Positions 39,600-50,500 of a DNA stretch of 64,000 nucleotides are shown here, one piece after another; within the stretch, counting starts at the first letter, position 1, and each line of letters starts with the position of its first letter. The notes under the pieces are model-generated. The model made no database searches, was not told the DNA's origin, and saw only the letters and a program-made list of their open reading frames with translations. This DNA is from Ricordea florida (lineage: Eukaryota > Cnidaria > Anthozoa > Corallimorpharia > Ricordeidae), in assembly GCA_949710005.1 (NCBI GenBank), contig OX453275.1, positions 18,806,835 through 18,870,834 on the forward strand. The letters run 5' to 3'. The position numbers and the translations under genes are program-made.

Positions 39600-40430
39600 T
39601 TACTGGGTTGCCATGGCAATGGCAATCCAGTATTAAAATGGGGTTGGTATTTTTTTCTCCGTGAGAAATTGCAATTCTTGCGCAATATTGCCTATATAAG
39701 GCTTAGCAAAGACGCCGCCGCTGTGTGATTGGCTCGGCATGGACATCGCCATAACAACCTGATTGAAGTAAGCACGACGGTGAAGAGAACGTGAAAGGTT
39801 TCATGTGGACTCCATTCGCCTAAGTGTTTTGCTTGTGTAGAGCTGCTCTCTTTTCGAGCTGTTAACTCGATTTATTCACTAAATGACTTTATTAGTGTCT
39901 ATGTTTGCTATTCCTGGATGTGTTTTCGTGCGGGAGAGTGTTTTGTTCTTTAAACGTCTGTGTTGTTAGCGATTCCCTCGGTGAAAGGATTCACATCTTT
40001 TCTGTTGGAAATGTAGAGCTTATTTTTAAGAATTGGTTCACGCTTAGCAGACCACGTCCATCGAGTTCATGAGTCGATCCACGCGTGAAGTTTGGAAAGC
40101 AAGAGTGTGGCTCGCTGTGACAACACGGTATTATTTTGAATCCGAGATAACAAGCTGGTTACGCACGTCAAAATACCATACTTCGTCTTAACTTGACTTC
40201 TAAAAGAGATCAAATCGAAAACATCGGGGGAAGCATTCTCATAAAGTGTTCATTTATATTTATAGCGTTGGATCCTCTATACTGTACAAAAACTACAAAA
40301 CCCGATACATAATCAACTGGAGTAAAAACAGTCCGGTGGTATGCAGCTTCATTGAATTTCAAAATCATTATTTGCGACAACACCGAAACCGGCACATACC
40401 CACCAATTTAAGGAACTTATCTATTTCGGC
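39600..40430. other. Non-coding DNA, nothing recognised
   Basis: Includes a possible promoter-like CCTATATAAGG near 39,691, but no gene follows that I can support. Confidence 0.35.
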
Positions 40431-40431
40431 T

Positions 40432-40716
40432 TATGGTATTCGACGAAACGAAACAATTGGTAATCGACGAAACGAAACGAAACGAAACGAGGGTGGCTCA
40501 GTCAAATTAACTGAAATTTAATTTGAAGATTTTAGTTCGTTTTCACGCGTCAATGACCATTTTTAGGTTTACAATTTTAACGGTAAAACTGTTATTGATA
40601 TCCAAACTACTACACAACAGAAAACGTTTATTGCGGGTTTTCTTTGTTGACTAAGCCACCCTCGGTCGAGGGAAATTTGACGGCTTATGGTATTCGACGA
40701 AACGAAACGAAACGAG
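40432..40716. mobile_element. MITE with GAGGGTGGCTYAGTCAA ends, bordered by CGAAA repeats
   Basis: GAGGGTGGCTCAGTCAA at about 40,490 and the inverse of TTGACTAAGCCACCCTC at about 40,650-40,668 form TIRs of a MITE of roughly 180 bp. On both sides are CGGCTTATGGTATTCGACG followed by CGAAA units. The whole block recurs inverted at 53,700-54,000. Confidence 0.6.
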
Positions 40717-40764
40717 TACTGTAACTTGTGAAAATGAAAATCACAGGTGTCATAAGCTCACGTT

Positions 40765-41245
40765 ACTCGGGCTACACTTGATAAACGTGAATGTGGGTTT
40801 ACGCCTAAGTTTTGTATATATTGTATACTATATCGTTGGTTCCACGACCGCAATAAACCTACCAGACTGTATATCGCACCGTAATTCTTGTCGACGTCGT
40901 GTTTAAGCTGAGCGATTTTATCAGAAAGTTTTCTAAGGTTTTACAGAAATTTCAGTGATAGTTGGGTTTGTTTACTAATCGAATTAATGTTGACCAATCA
41001 GCTTTCTTGGTTCCCACGGTAAAAACAGTCGTGAAACTTGATGCCATTCATCTGATTCCAAGTTATCGAAGGCGAAGAAGCGATATGTGGGAAAAACAAC
41101 AATATTACTCCTCAATCGCCGGATATACTTTTCTTCCGATTTAGCCTTATTGGCCCTGTTCCCGCTAATCTCTTTCCACACAACCACGCAGAAAAAAAAA
41201 ACTTGAGTTTGGATGAGAAAAGATCCATGGATGATTTTGAAATAA
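40765..41245. mobile_element. R1 TIR element, copy 2, truncated
   Basis: Begins ACTCGGGCTACACTTG and follows the R1 sequence of 9,279 on, including TTGTATATATTGTATACTAT, until about 41,245, where LINE 3' DNA begins. Confidence 0.6.
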
Positions 41246-41299
41246 GGCGCCTCGCTTTCATGCCCTCAGGGACACCGCTGATGTGACACCTTCTGTCTC

Positions 41300-41460
41300 T
41301 GGACACTGTGATTACTATAAACGTTTTTTTTTTTTTTTAATGAGGGTGACACTAAATATCTACAGATCACACTGTGATTATTATAAACGTTTTTTTTTTT
41401 TTTTTTTTTAATGAGGGTGACACTAAATATCTACAGATATTCGCGGCCCTCAAAGAAAGA
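41300..41460 (-). repeat. LINE 3'-end tandem repeat with A-rich tail
   Basis: Two copies of a roughly 70-bp unit. On the minus strand each reads GTGTCACCCTCATT followed by a long A run and ACGTTTATA. They lie downstream of the LINE's stop and are probably its 3' untranslated tail. Confidence 0.6.
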
Positions 41461-41537
41461 AAACTAAAATATACAAGTCAAATTATAAATCCCTAGCTAC
41501 GTAGATATAAATGACAAATTAATTTCTAGAAAGCTAC

Positions 41538-44500
41538 CTAAGCCGAAAGAGTCACACTTTTGAGTTGGCTACAAAAACCATCGTATGATTTACATGCTTT
41601 CATTTCATTTGGCAGGCTATTCCAAACTTTTGCTGCACTGAAGGTAAAAGTCCGCACACCCGACCCTTTTTTAACTTTCGGAAGTATAATATTGTGAGCC
41701 GAATTTCTTGTTCCCTTTGCATGAATTTCGCGGAAAAGCTTAAACTTGTCTCGTAAGTAAGTCGGACATTGTCCATTTAAAATTTTGAAGATCATCTTTG
41801 CCTTTGCTTTTTTTACTCTCTCTTGAAAGGGAGCAATGTTCAGCTCCTCAAATAACACATCAGAGCGGGCATCACATCTAGAGTCTGTTATGATACGGGC
41901 CGCACGTTTCTGCAAAAGTAGCATGGTATTCCCTGATGCAGCTGTTGTGTCACCCCAAATAGTTGCTCCGTAGTCCATTACTGGCTGTATTATGGCATTG
42001 TAATACGCCAGTCGGGCCTGCCTTGTCAGAAATTTTCTTGTCCTCAATAGTAAGCCTAACCGCTTTGATACTTTGGCCCTTGTCTTTTCAACATGGATGG
42101 ACCACGTTAAGGCATCGTCGATGTGAAGACCAAGTAACTTAGTACTTTTGACAGTCTTTATTGGTCTACCCGAGATGGATACATTCAAATAAGTATTATT
42201 TTCGTCCAACACCCGATGTTTGGAACGGCTGCATACTAGCATGGTGTTTGTTTTCTCAGTGTTCAGAGCCATTTTGTTGTCGTCCGCCCATTTGCTGATG
42301 ACTGCGAGATCTCCCTCCAACGATGTCTTGATTTCTTCCACGCTACGGCCTGCTGCGAATTGCGTCGTATCATCGGCGTAAATGTACATGCTGGTCGTTT
42401 TCATGTGAAGAGGTAGGTCGTTAATGAAAATAATGAACAGGAGTGGTCCGAGTATTGATCCCTGTGGTACGCCTGATGTTACTGGCAGAGAGCCTGATAG
42501 CTTTCCTTGGACACATACTTTTTGTTGTCGCCCCTCAAGGTATGACTTGAACCAACATAGGCACGCGTCAGAGAAGCCATAAACCTGCAGCTTTTGGAGT
42601 AGGACATCGTGATCGACAAGATCAAAGGCTTTCCTGTAATCAATCAGTGTCAGTCCAGTCATGCAACCGCTGTCCATATTCATTAGCAGATGATCAACAA
42701 GTTCAATAAGAGTTGTCTCACACGAGTGAAATGGTCTGAAGCCAGATTGGTGCTTAAACAAAAAGTCATGCCTATTAAAGAAATGGTACATTGCAAGGTG
42801 CACATGACGCTCCACCACTTTAGATATCACTGGCAGGACGCTGATGGGCCTATAGTTTCCGACACAGAGGTAGTCACCAGCTTTGAATACCGGAGTCACT
42901 CTGGCGAGCTTCCATGATACTGGGAATATCCTCGCGGTGATTGACAGGTTGATGATCTTGGCGAGTGGTTTTGCGATTGCAGGAGCAGCCATTTTCAGGA
43001 GACGCGCTGATAAACCGTCTAATCCAGTCGCTTTGTTTGGTTGAATACTGGACAGATATTGCATAATGAAGGATTCCGATATCTGGGGAATTTCGAAAGT
43101 TGAGCAAGAAGGCATCTTTGCTTGTACAAACGTTTTCAAGACTGTTAGGTCCGCATTACCACCACTCGATGATCTATATTTAGAGGCGACTGACGCGAAG
43201 AACTCATTGAAGGTGTTGGCGATATCCTCATGATCATGAATAACAAACTCTTCTCGTTTTAGAGATGTCACAGATGGTTTCTCATTTGGTCCCATTGTAT
43301 TCTTGAGAACGTTCCAGAAATCCTTCGAGTTTTTACTTCTCTCTATCGCGTGTTTGAAGAACGCACTCTTTGCATCCCTGATAGATCTGAATGCAGCATT
43401 TCTCTGTTCTTTGTAACCTGCCCAGGCCTCCTCGGTGTCTACATTGCGGGCTCTTTTAAGTAACCGATCGGGCTTAGTCAGTTGCTCGTGGATAGCTGGA
43501 GTCATCCATATTGGCTGCCGTTGTCTTTTCACTCTCTTTTTTACCAGGGGTACGTGAGCATCAGCAACATTTAAGAAGGTGCGGTTGAAGTACTGGACAG
43601 CATCCTCAGGATCCTCATACATGTCAAGTACAGTCCATGGGGCATTTAAAAGATCGTCCAGAAAAGCATGCTCATCAAAGTTCCTCCACTTCCTATAACT
43701 GATGGTGTGAGGCTGGGTACGCGTCTTCCGGTGCTTACGTACGATGCAGACAGGAAGATGATCAGACATTCCATTATTAAACACCTTGGTGTTGATTATG
43801 TGCTGTTGTCGATTGGTATAGACATGATCTAGACATGCTTTACTGGCGGGACGAGTTATCTCCTTGATAAGTTGGGTCATACCGATTCCAGACATGTACT
43901 TTATAAGGCGGTGTTGCGCTTGATCTTTATTCAGAACATCGATGTTAATATCGCCAAGAAGAATGATTTCCTTATTCGTAACGTACAAGCGTTCCATAGC
44001 AGCTTCAATGTTCCGGTCATACTCAACGTTAGACTCGGGACGGTACGCTCCCACAAGGAATAATGGACAGTTGGACTTGAAGGGGGTGATCTTGACGCAC
44101 AGAAGTTCTAACTCATCTGACTCGAACATTGCCTGTCTGCTGTAGGTTAACCCAGTAGAAATGTACATCAGCACGCCTCCGCCGCTTCTACCCACTCTGT
44201 CCTTCCGTTCTATGTTAAGTCCAGGAATGTAAATCTCGGAGTTTCCACGACCCTCATCAAGCCAGCTCTCGGTGATTACAAGCACATCCAGTTGGGGATT
44301 ATCGGTGGTAAGAAGGGCGCGTATTTCTTCATACTTCTCGTTGTTGAGGCTTCTCACGTTCCAGTGGCAAACACGCAGACCTTTATCAGCCAGGGAGATG
44401 TTGTTAGGGGCAACTGGACCAGGGTTCAGTTCTACATCGCTGGATAGCTGTATCACCATAAGTGCCAACAGCGCTCGCTGAGTAAGGACCAAACCAGCGC

Positions 44501-44628
44501 GAGCGACGACGAACCTCGAAGGAACATCAGGTCTATTTCGCGCCGTTCTCAGGTGATTTTTGAAAGATGGTATTTGAACTTTATTCACTTCTTCCGAGGA
44601 GAAGAGCAGCTTGGGAGACTGCACTTCA
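41538..44628 (-). CDS. LINE ORF: 2A motif, AP endonuclease, reverse transcriptase (main part)
   Basis: An uninterrupted frame of about 1,028 codons. The only ATG near the start is at 44,459; the frame is open but ATG-less from there to 44,628, where the Harbinger begins. Just after the ATG comes DVELNPGP, matching the ribosome-skipping 2A consensus. The AP-endonuclease follows: HWNVRSLNN, VLVITESWLDE, GGVLMYIS, LLGDINID and a MSDHLPV end. The RT has PNKATGLDGLSARLL, YRPISVLPV, QSGFRPFHSC, LIDYRKAFDLVDHD, SGVPQGSILGPLLF, YADDTTQ (catalytic), and KLLGLHID. The C-terminus has KVWNSLPNEMK. It is a CR1/L2-group-like non-LTR element. No stop or frameshift inside, so the enzyme region may still be functional even though the 5' part is displaced. 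Confidence 0.85.
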
Positions 44629-44841
44629 GGGCCCGGTTGCTCAAAAGCAGGTTAAATCTTAACCCCGGGTTAAATCACCTTAACCCGGGGTTAGGATTTA
44701 ACCGCGGGTTAGTTCCGTTGTTTAAAGGTCGGTTAGCGCTAACCCTGGGTTAAACAGCGGGTTAAATCTAACTCTGGTAGCGAGGTGGGTTAAATCACTA
44801 ACCTAGGGTTAAATGATTAGTAAAAGTACGCAAAAAAAAAA

Positions 44842-46517
44842 ATGGCCGATTTGTTGTTTGGTATACGACGACCGCAAAGACCCAGACACTTCCGAGGACT
44901 CATAGACATTGCCAATTTCAGTGACAACGAATTAAGAGCTCGCTACAGGTTTGGACGGCAAGCAATTCAATACATTACGGATCTCCTTGCTGATGATCTT
45001 CGTCGTGACACTCGCCGAAATCATGCGCTTCCACCCCTGCAGCAGGTTCTTATTGCTTTGCGATTTTTTGCCAGTGGAAGCTTTCTGCAAGTGATTGGAG
45101 ACACTGCTGGTGTGGACAAGTCTACCGTTTCTCGTGTTGTGACGAACGTGTCAAATGCATTGTCGAGGAAGCAGAGCCATTTTATTAAATGGCCAACAGC
45201 AGTCGAATCTGTTGCCAACAAGAGTGCCTTTTATCGTCTTGGGGGCTTTCCTTCCGTTATAGGTTGTGTTGATGGCACTCATATTAGAATTCAAGCGCCT
45301 AACAATCAAGAAAATGCGTTCGTAAACCGGAAGGGATTCCACTCCCTCAACGTTCAAGGAATATGTAATCACAAAGGTTAGTTACAATGTAAAAATGCAA
45401 ACGCAAAACAATACAAACAAACCATGCGTTACAGAGGGCAACTATAATGAGATTCGGAAGTGACATATTTTTAAAAAGTGATATATATACGCTGTTTGTT
45501 GTTAAGTAATTGTTGGACAATAACTTATTAAACCTGACACATTGGGACGCTTTGTTTATGCTCGTGAACAGTGTCAATGCGAAAGTTGTTTTGACTGCAA
45601 AAACTAGATGGAATTGGCCTAAAACTTCGTAGAACTAATAATAATATCGAAGTGGTATTTCTATACATAACTAGGAATCGCCAGAAGAAGTACAACCACT
45701 GAAATCTGCCAGCACAATTTACTAGCAGTATTCAAGGTAGAGTTCTATTAAACTGATACCATAAGACTAGGACAAGGTTTCTTTCGTATCTCAGGATTAA
45801 AGTACATTGTTTATTTCTTCCATATGACTAAATTGTGCCTGAGCACAACTGCACTGATCTATTTTATAGCTAGCCTCTTTAAAATTAATGAATTAACCCT
45901 TAGTTCAACTTATTATAGATTGTTATAAGTTAACACAACATCAGTTTTTTTAACAAAAAGGAAGGGCATTAGGCAGCTCACCAAATAATTTGTTAGTTAG
46001 GGTGAAAATTTGCTTTTGCTACTTTTAATGATTCACAGGGATGTTCACAAATATTGTGGCACGATGGCCAGGAAGTTGCCACGATAGCCACATATTCCGC
46101 TCATCCAACATCTGCCAGTACCTTGAAGACAACCACCACTCAAGTGATGATGGCATCATTCTTGGGGACAGTGGTTATGCATGCTTCCGCTTCCTGATGA
46201 CTCCATATGCAAATCCTGAAGGCCCTAGACAGGAGGCATACAATTTGGCACACACAAAAACCAGAGTAATTATTGAGCAAACTTTCGGTAGGTGGAAAAG
46301 GCGCTTTCATGTTTTGCATTCAGAAATTAGAATGGCACCAGAGAAAGTTTGCTCAATAATTGGTGCATGCGGTGTGTTGCATAACATCGCTGTGGTGCTG
46401 AACGAGCCAATGGAAGATAATGATGTACCTGAAGATGAAATTGCTGTGGAAATTTACAATGGGCCCCAGCAAGGTCTGGCCATCAGAGATCACATCTGCC
46501 ACACATTCTTTGGCTGA
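44842..46517 (+). CDS. HARBI1-like: HARBI1-like transposase, two exons
   Basis: Exon 1 is 44,842-45,376 (donor GTTAGT), exon 2 is 46,039-46,517 (after TTCACAG). Together they make 337 residues, close to animal HARBI1. The N-terminal part has a helix-turn-helix ([20 protein letters not shown], then [11 protein letters not shown]). The DDE_4-type core has CVDGTHIRI (first Asp), GDSGYAC (second Asp) and [10 protein letters not shown] (Glu). It ends in an acidic tail. There is no stop or frameshift. It would cut and rejoin the element ends, normally together with the Myb-like partner encoded on the opposite strand. The intron (45,377-46,038) holds nothing else recognisable. Confidence 0.85.
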
Positions 46518-47514
46518 TGATGTGTTGTAGTCTGTAACTGATTTTACAGCCTGTGAGCAAAATCTCTCTGGATGGGGTGTGGGGGAGTGAAAGATAAGAG
46601 ACTCAAAGATCTTATGTGTCAATTTCCATATCTCATGCATCAAAACTTTGGATGCAAAATGCTGATAGGGGCATTTAATTTAGTCTTTTTTTGTAAATTT
46701 ACTGTTGTGATGAAAACAAATACTATGCACCCAGTGCTTTTAATTCCCATAGTATTGAGGAATAACATTACATAATTTGTTGAAGGGAAATTCAACATTC
46801 ACACAAAAATATTGAAAATTTTTTCCATGTAGCCTCCATTGAAGCATATGTTTAGATTTGGTTCTAACTAGCAAAATTTCTCAATTTTCAGAGAGTCCAG
46901 GAACGTTTTAGGTTCATTTACAGGACACAGGTACTGAGAGTGTTTTCTTTGGAGTTACTGGATGTAGTAATGTGACTGCAGCCAGCTTCTTAATTCATCT
47001 GCAAAAGTACTCTACCCACATATTTAATTTTAGTTTCAGATGAAAGTTGATTATTTTGCTTGTAAATTCCTTGTTCATAGGCCTGGAAAATTCCAGGGTT
47101 GCTTTACATGTAAGTTTCATTGCAGAAAAATGGAATTTTAACTTGGATAAAACATGCCATTCATTGCCTTGTTGGTCTTGAAATTAGCATTATCCATTAG
47201 CAACTTATGGTTTTTGAAGTTTACTGAACAAAATTTTGTCTTAATTCGCACCAGTATACGCGCTTTCATAATTCAATGCAGAGTGGCTAGCACTGTCTGC
47301 ATTGTTTATAAATTACATATGATATATCAAGACAGACTGTAAGACATATGAAAGGACAGCTGCCCATTATACTATATTTTTAAGTGATAATAAAAATAAA
47401 TTTTCTATAACAATACAGCTGGAATATAAATTGTTATACATGAACCATCTTAATAGCAGACTGTTTTACATTTCTTTAATAAAAAAGCTCACTGTTTTAC
47501 TGTTTTGGTAAAAA
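46518..47514. other. Harbinger internal non-coding DNA
   Basis: Sequence between the transposase stop and the convergent Myb-like gene's stop, presumably the two 3' untranslated regions. No other feature is seen. Confidence 0.4.
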
Positions 47515-50500
47515 CTAATTGGTCTGAATAATTGGACTGAGCTGCAAAGTAATGAACTGTGACTCGTTGTTTTGATTTGGACTTGCATGATCTACTTCAC
47601 AGGCTCTCTGCTCTAGCAGATAAACCTGAAGTTCCAGTTTTCTTTTCTTCAACTTTAAGTTCTCCTGTTTGAGTAGGAGAGCTTTATACTGCTGCTCCAG
47701 CTGGATATCATTAGTAGTAATTTTCCTGGAGCCAACATTAACTTGGGTGCCACTCTTCACTTCAAATACTTCTGCAGTATCAATGGCTGCAGACTCGACT
47801 GGAACAGCAGCTGCAGCTATCTCAGTTGTCTCAGCTGTCCCAGAGAGAGTGACATCAGCTGTTTCAGCAGGCATGCCAACAACTGAAACAGCTGCAACTG
47901 ATCCAGTTGGAGAACCAGCAGTATTGGGAACGCATGCAGCAGCTGCTAAATCCACATTTACTTCAGCTGTAACTTCACCAGGCCCTAATTCAGTTATAAA
48001 CAAAGTGTTAAGTGCTGTATGAAATAAGTTTGTAGAAAAATTAATTTTCAAACTTAATGTTACAGTACCATAACAAGATTTTATCATTGTGATGATATTG
48101 TGTGGTAGTATGCTGTGCTAATATTACTATACTGTGAGTGCCACAAAATGTTTCTGTGGCTGGGTTAATCACTGTTGGAATTGAAAGGTTTTCTGTTTGT
48201 TTCTTTTGCTTTGTTTTCTTTGTTTTGTTGTTTTCTTTTACTTTTTTTGCAGCTTTGAAATTTTTGTCTATATTCATGTTTGAGAGTTTGGTTATCAATT
48301 CCCAATATAAACAATTCGGGATCGTTACCAATAAAGCATTCAATAAAATTCTTTCCAAAGATATAATTATAAAACAAGAGCACTCCGAGAGTGCAGACCT
48401 CCGCCAGCGCATTCGAGTCCCTACCGCTGGCAAGGGTATTGATGCAGAATTGAAAGATGCACATTTTAGTTTTGGTTTGAAGTTGATATGATGATTCTAG
48501 TGCGATTTGTTGAGAAATATTGATTTTCTTCGTTTTTCCGTAACCTTGGCCTTAACCTTTGACCTAGATACCCCAAAATTAAATCAGTTCTAAGTTAGAC
48601 CCAGGCTGAGTTAGACCATAGCCAATGTTTTGACCAAGTTTGGTGATGATTGGTTGAGCGATGTGAACGCTAGGCTGCTAACATACAAACAAACAAACAA
48701 ACGCCGGTGAAAACATAACAAAATTAGGCAAGATTTCCGAGATGACGCTTAGTTGCCTAGACATGTAGTAGATTTTTAGGCTCCTTACAGCTATTCAGCA
48801 AATAGTGTAATTTTGTTTTATTTGCAACTTTACTTAGCATATCAATTTACGAGTAAGGAAAATTTCATTCTGTTTTAAGATTAAAGTGCTACTACGATCA
48901 AAACTTCATGTCATGAGTGAAGCAAAAACTCGTTTCTTATGGCTTACCAGATGCGGTTGTAACTATGTATGTCATCGAAATAAAGTTTGGGTCCCGCAAA
49001 CCAAAAATATCGAGCTTGAAAAAGTGCTTTTTTCGAGTCCGCCATTGAAGATTTATGTTCCAGTGAGCCCGCGGTATCAAAGTAATTTGACTTGCGGTAA
49101 TCTACTCGAATCTTATTGTTCTGTTGTTCTGACGTCATTTTCTCAAGTCAATCGATCGAGGGAAGCTTTCTTCCACAAAAAGACTCGTAGTGTGATGGCT
49201 AGTTCACATTCTAGCGACGAATTTGTTACCTGCAGCAGTGATTCGGAAAGTTCATCTGGATCGTCTTCAAACGACGAGATCGAAGAAACAGCAGAGATTG
49301 GTCAAGAAATTCATAGCTACGATGATTCCGTGGAGCCAGTGCCGACCACAGAGGAGGTTTCCCAGTATATGGAGCAACTCGAGTTGGAGGAAGAGCAGAC
49401 TTTGTTGAGTCGTTTCTCTGGCGAGGAAGATGTCAGGCGAGCATTATCGCATCAGTGTTTTCTGAGAATTATCTACTATTTCACTACTCTCCACATACAT
49501 GCTCATACTAAATGAAGAAGAATATTATAAGACTTAAGCTCTGCTTTCGCTTTTCTTTGTGCGTTGCAAGTATAGCTTCACTGTGGCGCAATTGGGAGAA
49601 TTTACAGTTGTGTTTTAAGACCGAGCGAGCCTTTGTTTGTGTTTATTTTAACAGTCGAAAACGCAAAACTCAATCTACACACGTAATGGAACGTTTCAAA
49701 ATCGACTGATCATTTCGCTCGATTTCAAATTGGTGGTAAATATGTTTTCTCCATTTCAATAGTTATCAGGTGCAAATGCTCAAATTGCTCCCTTGAGCAA
49801 ATTACCAAGCCCGAAGAGTGCTGGTGTTGCACAGACATTGACCGGTGCCATGAACGCATGTACTAAGTAGAGAAAGAGGGCCAATGCATTACCGAGCATC
49901 CAGGCTATGCTGCATGTTGCCTAAACTCTTGGGTGCTCTCTACTGCAGCAATAGGCCTGAAGACCAAGGCCAAGAAATCCTACGCCACAACCAAAACGGA
50001 AAAAATGCAGCTGAGCCAGGGTAAGTGATGTTCTTCCTTTTTAATTCTTCACAGCACAGTTTGTTTCGAGATTTGCATGTGGAAGGATTGCAAATCAAGA
50101 AATTCAGTGAAATACTGTCAAACCAAGTATAATAATTAGTATTATTGTTTCCTGTCAAAGTACAGGCTCTTTAATTTAAGGTATCTTTTTATTTCTTATA
50201 GGTCTTTAATCAACCACAGCAAATAAAATTTAAAAATATGACTGAAATTATGATCAAACTATACAATGTTTAATCAAGCAAAAATCAATAGCAGTTCTGT
50301 TGTATTTACCAGAAGTAAATCGACACAACCTCTAAGCTAAAATGAAAGGGACTAACAACAAGTTAAAATAACCGCATAGATCTGTCATCAATTTTAAATA
50401 ATTGTTTCCTCTATTTATTATATCATCAGGTTTATGAGATCTGTAGCATATCGACAGTATGTGCGCCTTGTTTATGAGTACATTGGTGCGTCACGAAGGC

